Source: Pachypanchax playfairii (taxonomy: Eukaryota > Chordata > Actinopteri > Cyprinodontiformes > Aplocheilidae). Taken from it: a DNA stretch of 64,000 bases. Under the pieces are notes generated by a model. That model did not search any database and was not told the origin of the DNA. It was given only the letters and a program-made list of their open reading frames with translations. Positions 13,701 to 27,900 of the stretch are shown here, piece after piece. Location of the stretch: NCBI GenBank assembly GCA_006937955.1, contig SSNP01000005.1, forward strand, positions 1,937,710 through 2,001,709. The letters run 5' to 3'. Each line of letters starts with the position of its first letter. The stretch's first letter is position 1. The position numbers and the translations under genes were made by a program.

Positions 13701-14714
13701 GCCAAAAAAAACTTCCTCTACTGGGTTTTCAGTTTGGGAATAACTTTGGATATTTTTCAGACTTCTGTAAACACTGTGTTCATTGTTTTAAGTTAAAAAC
13801 AAAACTAGCTTTAAGATTTTACTGATTTAAAGACAGTCACTGGATTATATGTGTTCCTGTGTAAAATAGCTCTCTGTTTTTAATAAATTATTTATAAAAG
13901 CTATTTCCTTTTAAAAAATGGTTAAACAAGTTTTTTTTTCATCTTTTGACACTTTCAGTGGTTTTCCTGAGCTGAAAGAGAATGAAATAAAGTGTTAATT
14001 TATGAGGTGACGTGCTGCTTTTACAGACAACCAGTTAATGTAGACTGCACATTATTTTTATTTATTCTGTAGAAGCCCGTAGATGCAGAAACAGCCTCGC
14101 CTCTGAGTTCATCCTCTCAGATGGGATTCTGTTGCTTAAAGGGATTATTTTACTTCCACCCTGAATGCTAACAGGATCAGTTTCTCATGTTTGTCACGTA
14201 TGTGATTCAGATTGACACAGTTTGAATCCAAATGATGCTGCAGGTCCAGTACTCTGATATCCTATTATAGAAAATTGAAAGAATCTTGAAGAAAACAAAA
14301 GTAAATCGATAGAAAACCAATTTATTTAGATGTATTTCTTCTTGCATCTTGATGGTTTATATTCAGAGGAAGTTTCTACTCAGCTGCAAAAATCTCCTGT
14401 AAACACAACATGGATTAACAAGGTGATTTATTCAGATCATGGTCATGTCAGTCTGTTATTACACAGCTTATAACACTGGAACTGTTTTGTGTTGATGATC
14501 AGTGATCAGGGGGGTTTAAACCCAGAAAGGTGTATTCACCTTCTAATTTATTCTGATTAGGAACAAGTTTTCTAAGGACAGTAAGATTAAAGTTCCCCAA
14601 AGATACAGTAGAATCAAATTTATTTCTCTGGAAGAATTTTGAAATTTCTTGCATTGATCAATCATTTCAATCTGAGTGAACTAGAGTTGCTAAATAAATT
14701 AACTGGCTGCTCCT
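13701..14714. other. Non-coding sequence, nothing recognised
   Basis: AT-rich, no repeat or gene identified. Confidence 0.5.
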
Positions 14715-14869
14715 GGATGGATGGATGGATGGATGGATGGATGGATGGATGGATGGATGGATGGATGGATGGATGGATGGATGGATGGATGGATGGATGG
14801 ATGGATGGATGGATGGATGGATGGAGGGAGGGACGGACGGACGGACGGATGGATGGACAACAGTGAATA
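14715..14869. repeat. (GGAT)n tetranucleotide microsatellite
   Basis: More than 25 near-perfect GGAT units, degenerating at the right end into GGAC/GGAG variants. Open frames across it (WMDG and HPSI repeats) are artefacts. Confidence 0.97.
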
Positions 14870-15193
14870 AATAATGTTTTGTTTGTGTAATTCATTCTGC
14901 TGCTCTTCAGTGACAGCAGCACGACACGCCTCTCTGTGGATGTTTGAACTTTCTCAGCATGAATCTCAGTTTGACGTCTCCTTTTAGAGCAACAACATCC
15001 ACTAAACCTCTCAGACAAGGTTTTCAGGGTTAGCTCGTCCAATCAGAACGTCCAACTCAATGTCATTGTTGAGCAGTTCTTCACTGATCACAACGTGTCG
15101 CCTTATTAACACAAACACATTGATTTCACTGCACAACAACTTTCAGCAGCTCTGCTTTTTGCAAAGATGAAATGTTTTTGACTTCACACCTTT

Positions 15194-15550
15194 GCGGGCG
15201 GCTGTGGCTCAGGCAGTAGAGCGAGTCGTCTGGTAACCAGAAGGTCGCTGGCTCGAATCTCCGCTCTGCCCAGAGAAATAGATCGCCTGGCTGTTTTGTC
15301 CTTGGGCAAGACTCTTAACCCACCTTGCCTGTTTGGTGGTGGTCGGAGGGTCCGGTGGCGCCAGCGTCTGGCAGCCTCGCCTCTGTCAGTGTGTGTTCCA
15401 GGACAGCTGCGGCTACATGTGTGTAGTTCATCATCACCAAAATGTGCTTGTGTGTGTGAATGGGTGAATGACAAAAAACTGTAGTGTGAAGCGCTTTGGG
15501 GGTCGTAGGACCTGAGTAAAGCGCTATACAAGTACATGCCATTTACCATT
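15194..15550 (+). mobile_element. tRNA-derived SINE, near full length
   Basis: The tRNA-like head GGGCGGCTGTGGCTCAGGC carries an A-box-like TGGCTCAGGCAGTAGAG and a B box GGCTCGAATCT at 15250-15260. The body has CCTTGGGCAAGACTCTTAAC and GTGTGTGAATGGGTGAATG. The tail AAGCGCTTTGGGGGTCGTAGG...AAGCGCTATACAAGTAC...CCATTTACCATT is that of the widespread percomorph tRNA SINEs. Transcription would be by RNA polymerase III. Confidence 0.88.
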
Positions 15551-17359
15551 CTTATTCATTTTAAAAATGAAGTGATTTATATGTTTTATGGTGATTATTT
15601 TTACAGGAAACAGAACCTCTTTCCAATGCAAGAAAGTTAATACCAGTTTATAAAGTAAAGAAGAAAACAAGATAAATTGTTTTGATATTTGACCTTTACA
15701 TAAGTCATAAAAACATTCAATGTTTAAAAGGAAAAGGTACAAGATAAAAACCAGAAAACAAAAATACAAACCAAACGATTCGAATTTTCCGCATTATTAT
15801 GTTCATTAGTTTTAAATCTACACATATTGCTTTTAAAATACATAGAAAGAGGCATATGTACATGCTTTTGAGATGTTTATAGATTAAATGTGGGGGTTCG
15901 AAATCCTTCAAAACAACATTATTTTGTTTTTTATTGATTTACTGACAATTTTTAAATAAACTATTTTAACTCTCCTTTCATAAATAATCCAGAATCTTCA
16001 CCTGTAATTCTTGCAGGTGGTGAGACTGAGTTCAGCCATAAGTTTCCAGTTTTTATTTAAATATTTCTGTGTTTTATAATAAAAGTTCTATAACTGGGAG
16101 TATGAGTTTAAACTTCTCAGTCAGAAAGTTTTAAACAGTTTGTTTATCTCTTGTGGTCTGTTTATTTGTTTGTATCATATATTTATTGTTCTGTTTACCA
16201 CAGTTCAACAGTTTTTATGTTTATGCTTTTAAAACGTTCACTGTTACACATTTTATTACCTGTTTTTATGGTCACATTACATTTAGAGGACCTTGGAGGC
16301 CATTCTGTGTTCTAGTAGAGTGCTGCACATTAAAACCTGAGATAATTATTGATTATCCAGCCAATCAGCTGTTCTGGAGTGTTTATTGGTCAGTTGATTG
16401 GTGTGGATGTTTCTGATTGGCTAGAGCAGATTTCTGTCTCATACTTGTTAGATGTTTTATAAAAATCCTCATGAAATCCATCATTTGAAAATTGTTGGTC
16501 TGAAAAATGTCTCTCATAAACTGAAAGTGTCTCTGAAGTCTCGACCTTATGAAAGAGGAGATGTTTAATCTTTAATTATGCTGCATTGAACTAGTTAAAT
16601 GGTCCAGAGAAAAGTGCAGTTGGATTTATAAATAAGGAGTTACTGTAACGAACCTCCATAACAAAAATAGCAGGACTGAAATAACAGGAAGGTGTTTAAT
16701 GAGTGTGTGACACAGATAAAGAATCCTGCACAGGATACAGCTCCGTTTATATCTGCATCATCCTGCTTTTTCTGTGTGACAACTCGGTTTAATGAAGCGC
16801 ATGACAGCAGTGATCAGTCAACTATTACTGAGTCTCATAGTGTTCCTCTCTGTTTAATGTCTCTGCATGATGAGCTTATTGTTGTGTGCTTAACTGAGAA
16901 AATGAAACAGGACATGTTCACCGTGTTTGAAAACAGCAGGTTGACACAATGACAGAAGCAACAAGAATCACTGAGAATTAGATGGGAGGTCTTTTATAAT
17001 CTCACATGACTGAAGGAGGAAGATAAACGTTCTGTCCCCTTCATCATCCTGCAGCTGTGTTTACATCACCTGAAAGGAACCACACAGGTGCTTCAAGGGT
17101 TTGTTACTGTGTTGATACCAACACTGTCACTGGGATCTTCTCATGCTTCCTCGTCTGACTGGAAAACAATAGAAAATGATTTTAATGAAATAAAAAGTAA
17201 AATTTTCCCTTCTGAATTAACAGACATGTTGAAACTCAGAAGGTAAAATTAATTCAGACCAACAAAACCTTGATCTAATCATATCCTAGTAGTGTAGCAG
17301 CAGACAAGCTGTTTGTGTTCTCTTTGCAGAAGCAGATATAAAAACCTGAAGGATGTTAA
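15551..17359. other. Non-coding sequence, nothing recognised
   Basis: AT-rich with short chance open frames. Confidence 0.5.
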
Positions 17360-17640
17360 TCTTTTACTTTCTAAAGACCAAAGTGAAGAAAAGTCATGTT
17401 GTAAAATATCTTTTAAAAACACATCTCTTCATCGTGACCTTTGACCCCACCCAAGATGTTGTTTCTACCTCTTTTCAGATGATTTTATGCTTTTATACTT
17501 TTATTGGTATTGTGTCTTTTATTTAGCGCTTATGTGTGTGATTGTTGTCTTTGTTTTATCTATTATTTTATATATTGTATAACACTTTAGTTCAGTACTG
17601 GTTGTCTTAAAGTGCTTTATAAATAAAGCTGAATTGAATT
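17360..17640 (+). mobile_element. Probable LINE 3'-end fragment
   Basis: CTTTTAAAAACACATCTCTTC, a T-rich stretch, and the tail TTAAAGTGCTTTATAAATAAAGCTGAATTG resemble the 3' ends of teleost L2/Rex1-type LINEs. No open reading frame remains. Confidence 0.5.
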
Positions 17641-18504
17641 AGATTAAAACAAATAGTTCTTAAAGTTGAGTCAAGAATCCACCTCGAGCCAAAATTTAAC
17701 ATCAGGCCTGAGTAAAATATAGACTCTTTACAGTCGAGGGTGTTTTTAACACTTAAATGATTCAGTTATTTGTTTTCCAGATGAAAATGTCCTTATCATT
17801 TAGCTTTGAATTATTTAGCTCCTTATCATAGATATAAATGTGTCAGACTAGTTTCTGGCAACATCACCTGCATCCAGAGAGATTTTTCTACAGTGAGTTT
17901 ACACTTTGAAGCCTCCCACAGAAATCTAAAATAAAAACTTAAAGCGCTGCCGAGCTGACTAATGTAGTCACATTCGATAACACTGCGTCACAAAGCTTTC
18001 CACAACACCTCAAACCATTTCTAATGTTATTCTGAGGAGAACTGTCACATTTTAAGGCTGTAAAAAGAGGCATAAATCAAAAGAGCTTGTTAAAAAATGT
18101 GTTGCATTGTCTGTATTTTGGGTAACAATGCATGATTTAGTAGAAAACCAAATTTCTTTGTCTCCAGAGGAAAATGGCTATCAAGAGAATCATCATCATC
18201 GCTTTCACAGCCGCTGAAGGTGTCAACGCGTGCACGTGTGTGTGTGTGTGCATGCTGAGGTTTCTGCTCTTCAACAAGCACTAAAGTGGTCATTAAAAGT
18301 GGGTTATAAAGTAGTGTGTGGATGCTTGTTTGCACCGGCGTTGTTAAACCCAGACATGATTACAGTCTGCAGGTTTTACCTTGTTACCAGCTGACACTGG
18401 AGGAAGTAGAGAAGGACAACGGCTGGCTGAACACAAGCTAGTGAGAAATCGACTGTGGATCAATTAATGTGACACCTTTCCAAAGGTCAGTTTTACTAAG
18501 ATAT

Positions 18505-18720
18505 TGATGATGATGATATTTTTATTTCAGGCGATATATACAGTATATCCACACAATACATGCAAATTCCAGCGTGACATAATTATACACAAAACAAAAT
18601 ACAATTACATTACAAATTAAAATAATATTAATTACCTGAAAGGGAGAAGGAAGAAGAAAACGTATTAAATCTTACCCCTTTTTTTACTTGTTATTTTTTA
18701 CTCTGCTTCACTGCTTTGTC
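18505..18720. repeat. Possible LINE-derived repeat fragment (reverse orientation)
   Basis: ACAGTATATCCACACAATACATG and GTATTAAATCTTACCCC followed by a T run resemble a common fish retroelement tail. The identification is weak. Confidence 0.3.
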
Positions 18721-21528
18721 TTAAGAAAAAGGTTCCCAACTTAAACTTAACACAAATTCATTATAGCCTCTGTTCAGTATCTCATCCCTCCAACGTGCGT
18801 CAATAGCCCCTTTATTTTTCTAAAGTGCATCCCAAAATCATGCACACATCAATAACCAATACCAACAATGCTAACGGCAGCTAAAGCTATTAATAAGAAA
18901 TCTCAAACAGTAATAAAAAAACAACTATAAATACTTAAATAAATCAAGAGAGAATTAAGTCACATTATTTATATATTGTTTATATATTGTTTATATATTA
19001 GCAACCAGATGGAGACACAAGATTATGGTGAAATTCATGAATCTGTTAGGGTGTGTCAAAAATAAAATTAAACTGTGACTTTAATGCAAATGTTCTAGTT
19101 TTCTTGTTGAAATTTTTCCTAATAATATTGCAATTTGTTTGTAAGTAATTCTAATTTTATTCAGAATTTTTTTGAGCTCCTGGAGGACCAAGGAAGTTCA
19201 TGCTTGTCTCAGAAGGTCCGATTCTTTTCAGTCAGTCACAATTCTGTTTCACTGCCTAACGTTCCTTCTCATAGCTTTCTCAGATTTTCAGTCTTTTTGA
19301 CTCAAGGATACTAAACTGAGAAAGGTTCCCATCACTGACTGTTGAAATAAATGTTTAAAATTCCATAACAGTGAGACCCTAAAACTCCCATCTGAAGAAA
19401 CCTAAAACCGATTGCAGATGCCTGCTTACAACTTGTCACCAGCAGTTAAAGCACTGACTTTAAATTTGATAATAAAAATTTTAAACATTGATCTGAGTGT
19501 AGCTGTAAAGAAGTCAGAATGGAAACAGGGATTAAATACTTGGTCAGTTGCACCGAGCATCCTGCAAGGAGGTGTTTAATCATTCTCAAAATAAACCAGA
19601 ACTTGTTGAAAATCTCACATCTGTGGAGGTTAATTGTTAAAAGGTCAATAAAATGTTTCTGTAAAACAAAGAGCAGAAGAGAGGTGATGCTTTTTCAAGT
19701 GATGATGGAGTGTGATACAGAATCTGAGGCGGTTTATGAATGTGTTGCTGAATCTGGGGCTCAAACCAAAGTTCACTTAATGAAGTAGGAACAGAAAGAA
19801 GAAGGAGGTCACTCCAGGACACTCCAAAAAAATACTGCTAAAAAAAAACTCCCCCACAGATCCACTTTTACAAGCTTCATGCTGCCAGTCACAAAAACCC
19901 TTTTCAATCTAAAAGAGTGTAAATTTACTCCTCTGAGATGTTTAAATTACAGGTTCAGGGTTGTTTGTTGTGCATTTGTGTTTGTAGAAGTGGACAAAAG
20001 AATAAAACCAGTCTTTTCAGTCTACAAACAAACTAACAAAACTACAGATGATTTTTTACTGTGTTGTGAAAATTGTTGAAAAAGTGATGTTTGTCATTGA
20101 ACAGATTATAGTTGTTTGATTCAAATACATATTTTCAGCTTTGATAAATAAAATAAGAAAAGCACAAACTGAACCAGCTCCATGTTTTTATTTTCAGATC
20201 TGGATATGTACTAAACTCAGTGATGAGGAATGGAGGGAGGAGCCCGACCTGTATGATGCATCGTGGGTAATGGATTCACAGTCTGCACAAAATGAAATTA
20301 AAAAAATATTCAAACAATAAAAATAAACTGTTTTTTGTTGTTCAAAGACAAAGAAAGACTACAGACTGTTCATTACTGAGGTGATGGTAAAGAATCATTT
20401 TACTGGGGCAAAAAGTTCAGCATTGATTTACATGTCAGGAACAATCACTTCCTGCATCTGAAAGGTGCTCGGTGGTATTTCAAGACCTTTTTACCTGCTG
20501 CAGACTTAAACCACAACGTGCATCTGGTTTTCTGTCATCATCTGATTATTGATTCTTTAAAGGAAGATAATTGTAATAATAACCACAAACCAAACACACC
20601 AACTGATGCCTGGATTGTGTTCATGTGTCTGCTCATATTGAAAGAGGGAAAAAAAAAACAGGGTTTTGATGATTTTAGGAGAAACAAATCTTCATTTGTA
20701 TGAATTCCTGGTGATTTTTTTAAACAGAGGAGAAATCCGCTTTTCATGAAGTTGTTTATTCTCTTTCTCTTTGACCTGCGACATGCACTGTGTGTGTTTG
20801 ATGTTTCAACATTTGGATCAGTAATGAGATTCTGTTGATGTGACTGCAGTGACACTCAGGAATACAACGATGGGAATGAAGCAATGGAGCTGGAAATCAA
20901 TGAGTCATTCTATAGCAGTGACTCGTTATGTTGTCCATGGAAACCACATGAAGGTGCAGCCCAGTGGGCGGTGAGCGTGTATGGGATTAAACTCATTAAC
21001 ATTCAGCTGTATTTATCTGGTGTCAGACCTGTGAAGTCTCTCTTTGTTTACTGTACCAGATATAAATAAAGCTTATTTTCACCAAGTGCTCTAAAAGAAA
21101 AGAGTTTTTAAAAACTCTGATAAATACGTTTAAAGATCAAATCAGAACAACAAGCTAAACTTTTTTTCCCGTTTGATACTGAAATATGCAGAAATAAACA
21201 GCCACTGTGTCGCAGTGTGGCATGGAAGCTTCTTCACTGACTGAAAGACACTGCAGCTGGTGGTAAAAACTGCCCAACGTGTCCCTGTAATAGGAGACGT
21301 CCACAAGAAGCGACGTCCATGTCGGACTCACATCATTTGGACTCATCACATCCTGCAGTCGTTTCCAGTTACTCCCCTTCAGAAGGAACTTCACGAGACA
21401 TTAAAACTAAACCAGCAGCTTCTTTCCAACAGCTGTTTCACTAACGAATGCTGCTGTTAATCTGCGCCACCCCAAACCACCTCCTTCATCTCCCTCCCCT
21501 CTGATCATCCCTACCTCTCTGTGACCCC
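18721..21528. other. Non-coding sequence
   Basis: No gene recognised. A short 11-12 bp tandem (about three TTTATATATTG units) lies near 18967-18998. Confidence 0.5.
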
Positions 21529-21529
21529 A

Positions 21530-21787
21530 ATCTAATCTAATCTAATCTAATCTCATCTCATCTCATCTCATCTCATCTCATCTCATCTAATCTAATCTCA
21601 TCTCATCTCATCTCATCTCATCTCATCTCATCTCATCTCATCTCATCTAATCTCATCTCATCTCATCTCATCTCATCTCATCTCATCTCATCTAATCTCA
21701 TCTCATCTCATCTCATCTCATCTCATCTCATCTCATCTCATCTCATCTAATCTAATCTAATCTAATCTAATCTAATCTAGTCTAATC
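21530..21787. repeat. (TCTAA/TCTCA)n pentanucleotide array
   Basis: About 50 pentamer units. TCTAA blocks at both ends enclose long TCTCA blocks with single TCTAA units interspersed. Confidence 0.97.
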
Positions 21788-21887
21788 AGAAACATCAGTT
21801 GGTTTGTCTTTTGTTAATTTGTAAAAAATAAAATACTTACAGTTCTTTTATGTTTTGAATTAAATAAACAATGTTATTGTTTCCTTT

Positions 21888-21934
21888 CCATTGGTGGGCG
21901 GGGCTTCAGTCCTGACTGACTTCGACTATAAAAG
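21888..21934 (+). promoter_or_regulatory. Promoter-like CCAAT/GC-box/TATA cluster
   Basis: ATTGG (inverted CCAAT) at 21890-21894, GGGCGGGGC at 21896-21904 and TATAAAAG at 21927-21934 occur in core-promoter order on the plus strand. No gene is evident downstream, so the cluster may be fortuitous or repeat-derived. Confidence 0.3.
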
Positions 21935-24900
21935 CTTTACTTCCCCCCCCCCCAAAAAAACCCATTGAGTTCAATTTTTTGTTTCAAACACCTTTCTTTA
22001 AAATATAAAACATTCAGATAAACAGACACTTGGACATATTAACAACACACAGTATGCAAGTTATACATGAATATTAATTAGTATTATTCATGACTTTTAT
22101 ATTTGTAGTAAATTTTACCTGCAGTGAAAATAAAACGTCTTTCAGATCAAATCAAAGAGACGTTGCGTTCGTGTGCGGTTGACTGACAGTAACTTAAAGC
22201 TCTTCTGTTGTTTTTCTCGGTCATGTTGTGACCAAATGATTCAAACTGCATCTTTGTCTCAGACGTCTCGGTTTTGTAGCTCTGAGACACGTTTGTCTCC
22301 AGAGATCTGAAGCTCCTGATAGACATGGAGTCTGTTTGGATTCATCTGCTGCGTTGGAGCAACAGAGCTGATGATTCTGCTGCAATGGGAGGTGGTGATT
22401 AACTCACAGACTGTGTGGGTGTCTGTGAACAGTTGTAGGGTTTGTTTAAATCTCATTTCAAACAGTTTATAGCAGATTTAATCAAACACTGAGAAGTGGA
22501 TTCAGTTATTTCACAGCACAATGTTAGAAGAAAAGATACAGCAGCTAAATCCGTTTAATAGAGCAGGTAAATAATATAAAATGTATATTGAGAGGTTTAA
22601 TTTTCTGAAAGCTCAAAGATCATCAGGCTCTAAAGCAGCAGCTTCATCAAGTTTTAATTATCAGAATGTTTCTTTTCTCAATTCTCATATTTGAATTCGT
22701 CTTTTCTGGTCAGTCTGATATTTACTTGAAATGAAGGACTCTGAAATCCACTTCTTCAATACAGCAAGTAAAAAGTCAAAGTAAGAAATACAGACAGAAG
22801 AAAAGTCATGAAAGTGTCTGGGTGGCTCAGCAGCATGTTCAGACACAGCAAGCACTTCTGTTCTCCAGCATGAAGTCAGAACTTCAAACAAACTTATTAG
22901 AAACACTTTTGTTAAAATTAAACAAGTCTGGTGACTAAACCAGGCAGAATGTTCAGAAGTTACAAAAAGTAACTGAAGTCATGTGTAAGAAATTCAAGGA
23001 TTTTCCTTTGTCTTCAGTTCGAGTCATGAAATCTGTGCAGGATTCCTGTCTGACTTTCCTTCTGTGCATGAAACAAACTGATGGAGGAATGAACAGAAAC
23101 ATAAAATCAGTGTTTAGAATTTGGTAAAATAAATCCAATCCTCTTGTTATTCTGTTTAGCTTCATTTATTTTCAAGTTGTTTTTTCTTCCCACTCGTTTT
23201 TTTCTCTGCTGGCGTTTTTCAGTCACTTGTTTTCTGTAAAGTTGTAACATTATGTGTTTGTCACCATTTGTGTCGCTGATGTAGAAGAATGAAGTCAGCG
23301 AGCTGTCGCCTGCACGGCTGATTCACAGAGTGTTTTACAGGAACTCATGCTGCAGTGAAAGGATGAGCAATAAGAAGAAGTTCTGATAATCATTGTGTTT
23401 TAGACTGTAATACATTAAAGTGGAGTTGAAATTGATAAAAAATCAAGTTTTTAGAGGCTTTTATTGGTTGACGTTGCAGGGAAAAATGTGTTTGATTTTT
23501 TTTAGCTTGTAGGTTTTACATAAAACATTCAAAATATTTTTGTAAATTATTTTCAGTCTGAGTTAAAATGACAAAGTTAACATTTTATGGATGAATTTGA
23601 CGTTTGATTTTATTAATCAGCGGAACAAACTTAACGTTTGTAACATCAGCAGTGAATAAAGTTGCTTCATTAATTCTGTTTTTTTGTTTTTTTAATTGTA
23701 TTTTTACTCATTAAAAAATAAGCTTGAATCTCAGCTGCAGATAATTTTGATAATTTGTGAATTCAGTCTGATTGCTGTGAGTTTGCAGATATGTTCTCTG
23801 GTGAGGGGTTGTACCGTGTGACGTCTCTTTACAGAAGCGCTTGCAGAAACTGTGGCAGCCCAGATTATTAGCTGGGAATTTATTTGATTGTTGGGAGCCC
23901 TTTTGTTCCCCCTGCAGGCTGCAGATGTCAGTGTGAGCTCAGCTGATTTGTTCAAGTGGAGCAGGAAGTGTGTGGGTGAGCATCAGCTGTTAGTTAGTGA
24001 CAGTTTGTCTTTTTATCTAATTCAAGTTGTGGTCAGTCACAGTGAATCAGGTTTTATAGTCTGGTTGAGGGTCACTGTGCAGAGCTGCAGAACCTTTTCA
24101 ACACACATTCTTCTTCTTTAAGCATCAGGAGGAGATGAGTTCATGCTTTTTATTTGGGAGCAGACTTCACGCAGCAGCCTCTGTGTGAGAAGGAAATCTA
24201 TATAGAAAAACTTACTGTCTTCTTACTGTGACTGCACATTTTCCTTTAATTCCACATTTTATCTCACATGTTCATCTTGTAGAAGAAGGACTCTGTTTTC
24301 ACCGTGATTCAGAATAAAATGTGAATCTAGCTCTGTAATCAATGATGGAAGTGCTTCTGTCTGCACAGCGTTGTTTGATAGAGACTTATTAAAATGTATT
24401 TCACATTCACAGACCACATCATTCATTTCTCCTTCTGCACACTTCCTCTGAGGACGTATTAATCAGGAAACAATCATGAAAACTCTCCACTGTCTGCCGT
24501 TTTCTCTCTGAACAGGAGGCAGGGTAAATCCTAAAGCTGTTCACACATTGCATCCCTAATCAGCTTTAGAGAGCGCGCTGCAGGAGAGGAGAGGAAAGAG
24601 AGAGATACCAGGACAAAAGATCCTTTTCACTAGTTTCTCTGTGGGAATATCATTCAGTCATTTCCATTCATGTTCACCAGACTTTTTCTGCTTTAATTCT
24701 CTGAGACAACCTGCTACTTCTGACTCATTTTACAGTTCTGTCTGCAAAACGTGCGAAAACGTCCGAAAAACCAAGTTTTTAGGATTTAAATATGTACAAC
24801 AGTAAATACTGTCACCAGGTTTTAATGGAAGAACATTTAAAATATGAAATATTTTATTTTAATGCTCAAAATGTAGGAGTTTTAAATCCTTAAAGGTTTG

Positions 24901-27900
24901 GAGATGTAGTTTAAAATGTGGTATAAAAACTTTTAAAATCAGTTACAGAAGTGGAATCTGAGAAGTTGAATATTTAAAATAAAACTGATAATAAAATGAC
25001 ATAATGATCCTGTGATGATCAATACACTGAAAATCATTTCCAAATCCTCAGATTTGGTAAATTATGAGAAAAAAAACTAAAAGAGAAAAATGAAAGAGTG
25101 AAATGTCTTTCTCCCCTCACAGATTGGATCTAAAAAAATGGTTGAAAGTTCCAAACTAAAACAGTTTAATTCTGACGTTTTTCAGTTTGTTTTTGAAGAA
25201 CTGTTTCTCTTCTTTTGCTTCTTTTTCTTTGTTTCAAGATTTTCTCCTTCATTTGTTTCCGATTCTCACATGGAGCCAAAACATCAGGAGCAGAAAATTC
25301 CCCTTAAGGCTTCTTCACTTATTAATTTAAGTGTTAATATTTAGCACCAGCTCATAAAGTCTCATTACAGAACAAACAACAGTTTGAAATTACAGAAATT
25401 CTTCCCCATCCCTAAAGAGAAATATCACTTTTTATATTAAATTTGCATTTATAACTTCTAGAGTTTAGTTCCAAAAATCATTTTTATAGACAATAAAAGA
25501 GATTTGATCATTTTTTTAATTGATGTGGGAAAATAAAGCAAAAATAATAAAAGTTGTTTTTTAAATTAAGAAAAGTTTCATTAAATGTTAATTTCAAAGT
25601 GTAAAAAACAATTTTGATAACAACATTGAAAAAAGAACAAATGATTTCCATCAGATGTGTTTTAATGAGTTTAAAGAAAAACTCCTTTTTTTAGGATTAT
25701 GAGGATTTTTGAGTAAAAAGTCTGTTTTTTCTGAGACTAAAGTACTTCTGAGCCAGAAGCCTGTCATAAAAACACATTTATCAATAAAACCAAGTGCTGC
25801 CTTGCAGAAAGAAAAACAGAGCTTCTTCTGACAGATGAGAACGTCAGCAGAGTTGTTCCCAGGGGATTTCATGTTGGTCAAACTCTTCATCCCTCAGTTT
25901 TTCAGCCTGAAGATGTTGATGCCCCTAAAAACTCTTCATGACATCTGATGTTGATCTGGAAACATGAAACGTCTCATTTCAATCCACACTCACCCCGTTG
26001 CTCCTTCACACAGCTGGTACTTTCTCTGTTTCATCTCCGTCTCACTCAGCCTCTTTTGTCATCAACCAGTTTTACATCTTAATACTTTCAGGTGTGTGTG
26101 AGTGAGAGACTGAACATTCCTTTAGGATTTCCTTGTAGCTCTAATCTACCATTGCTCCTCCCAGCCTCATGTTTCTTTAGTTGACACCTTTTTAATTCCT
26201 TCATTCAGTGATGTGAGGTGAACAGGTGACAGCCTGCCTGTTGGAAAGCTGAAATACAGATTTAAAATGACACAAAATAAATGTAAGACCCTAAAAAATC
26301 CCATCCACAAACTATTATTTTGGGATTACAGAACTGTAAACAGCATTTTGCTTGTTAGAGCTTATTTTTCTAAGCTGGGATCTGATAAGCTCTTTTATCC
26401 TTCAGTGTAACAACTTGTGCGATTGAAAAAGAAACATGACATGTATCGAGCGCCCTCCTGGGACTTTTAATCCCTGATGCTGGAACAGTTGCTTTCATCC
26501 TTCATTGTGAGCCGCTGCAGGACTCCAGCTGTCAGCTGGTAGATGGGAAACACATGTCACCAATTCATCTTTGAAGCGCTCATGCTCTCTGACAGAAGCA
26601 ACAGGTTTCTGTGCAGCTCCACCATCACTACTAAAGGGACTGACACTCAGCAGCCAAAACATCTTGTTTTTTCTCAAGTACACTTGAATTCAGAGTTTAA
26701 CCAGCTGAAAGTGGCAAATTTATTTACTCCCTGAACATAAAAAGGCACAATACATTATATAATTCAGATTTTTCTGTTCTTTTTAAGTTGTATTTAAACA
26801 TAATTCATTTATCTGTTGTCTTTTTATCAGGTAAAAACCTTCATTAAAACTTTCATCAGACCTCATGATGGACTGGAAACCTGCCCACATGGAAACCCGC
26901 CTCTCACCTGGTGTCTGCTGGGCATCCACAGATCCCATCTGTAGAGCACACTCACTTGTTTGTCTTAAAGGTTTTACTGGTGCTTTTATTGTAAAGGGGA
27001 CATTACTGTCCTCCTTCAGATTCTTCTCAGGAGCCCAGGTGGGACGCACCAGCTGTAAACCCTCCAAAGAAATAACAGCTAAATGCAGAGGGAAGAGTTT
27101 CTTATTATTTGATGATTCTAGCAGTAAAAGTGAATCTGAAAACCTCTCAAACAATCTGAGTTTTATTTTATTAAATGATATTGTGCAGCTGAGATGCTCC
27201 AACTCTAGAACCATGAGACAGAGATGAACTGCTTCATTAAATCCAACAGAAACAACAAACTAAAGTTTCTTTTAAAGTGTTAGTGATGTCTCAGACTTTA
27301 TAGGAGGCTGTTAGAGGTCTTTGTGTCGTTTCAGGGCTAAAAGCCAGATGACTGTTGATGCTCTCACTCGGGAGGCTGCAGGTGCTTCGAGTTTTAATGC
27401 TTCAATTCGTCATGTCAGTGTAACTTTGGAGGCTTCAGCTTCTGTTCTGCTCAGTGATGAATCACTCATTAATACAGAGTCCAATCTGTACAGCTGAGGA
27501 TGAGATGCTCCAAACTGGAGTTGACTCACAAAATCATTAAAAATATAGGTAAGGAGGAGTTCATGTGACTCCCCTGACATAAATCATCAGGTCATGTGAC
27601 CTGACATTGCCATATAAAATATCACCATGACAACAGAGCTGGGAATCAGAGGTAGCAAGCTCCTGATGAAAGAATTTTTCTGCTCTGAACCACAATCATT
27701 TTCTTGTGTTACTACAACACGGTGTTGATAGTTTTCAGATGATGAATCCTAGTTCCAGGTTTTGGTTCTCTACAGGTTCCTGTTTGTCCTCTCAGACAGA
27801 ACTCAGCAGCAACAAGATGCACCTCGATATAAACCAAACATTTAGGGTGAACTTTAAACACCTCTATAGTGTCACCATCAGGAATAAACCATGAGGTTGA

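Noticed and set aside
14639..15042. WMDG-repeat and HPSI-repeat proteins
   Set aside because: Direct translations of the GGAT microsatellite.
15196..15270. tRNA gene
   Set aside because: The tRNA-like head continues into a SINE body and tail ending CCATTTACCATT, and the cloverleaf is not maintained.
21530..21787. CRISPR-like tandem array
   Set aside because: A 5-bp satellite without unique spacers, in a vertebrate genome.
26783..27227. Opposed 143- and 120-codon open frames
   Set aside because: They share the same DNA on both strands, begin in a dispersed repeat and show no family signature.
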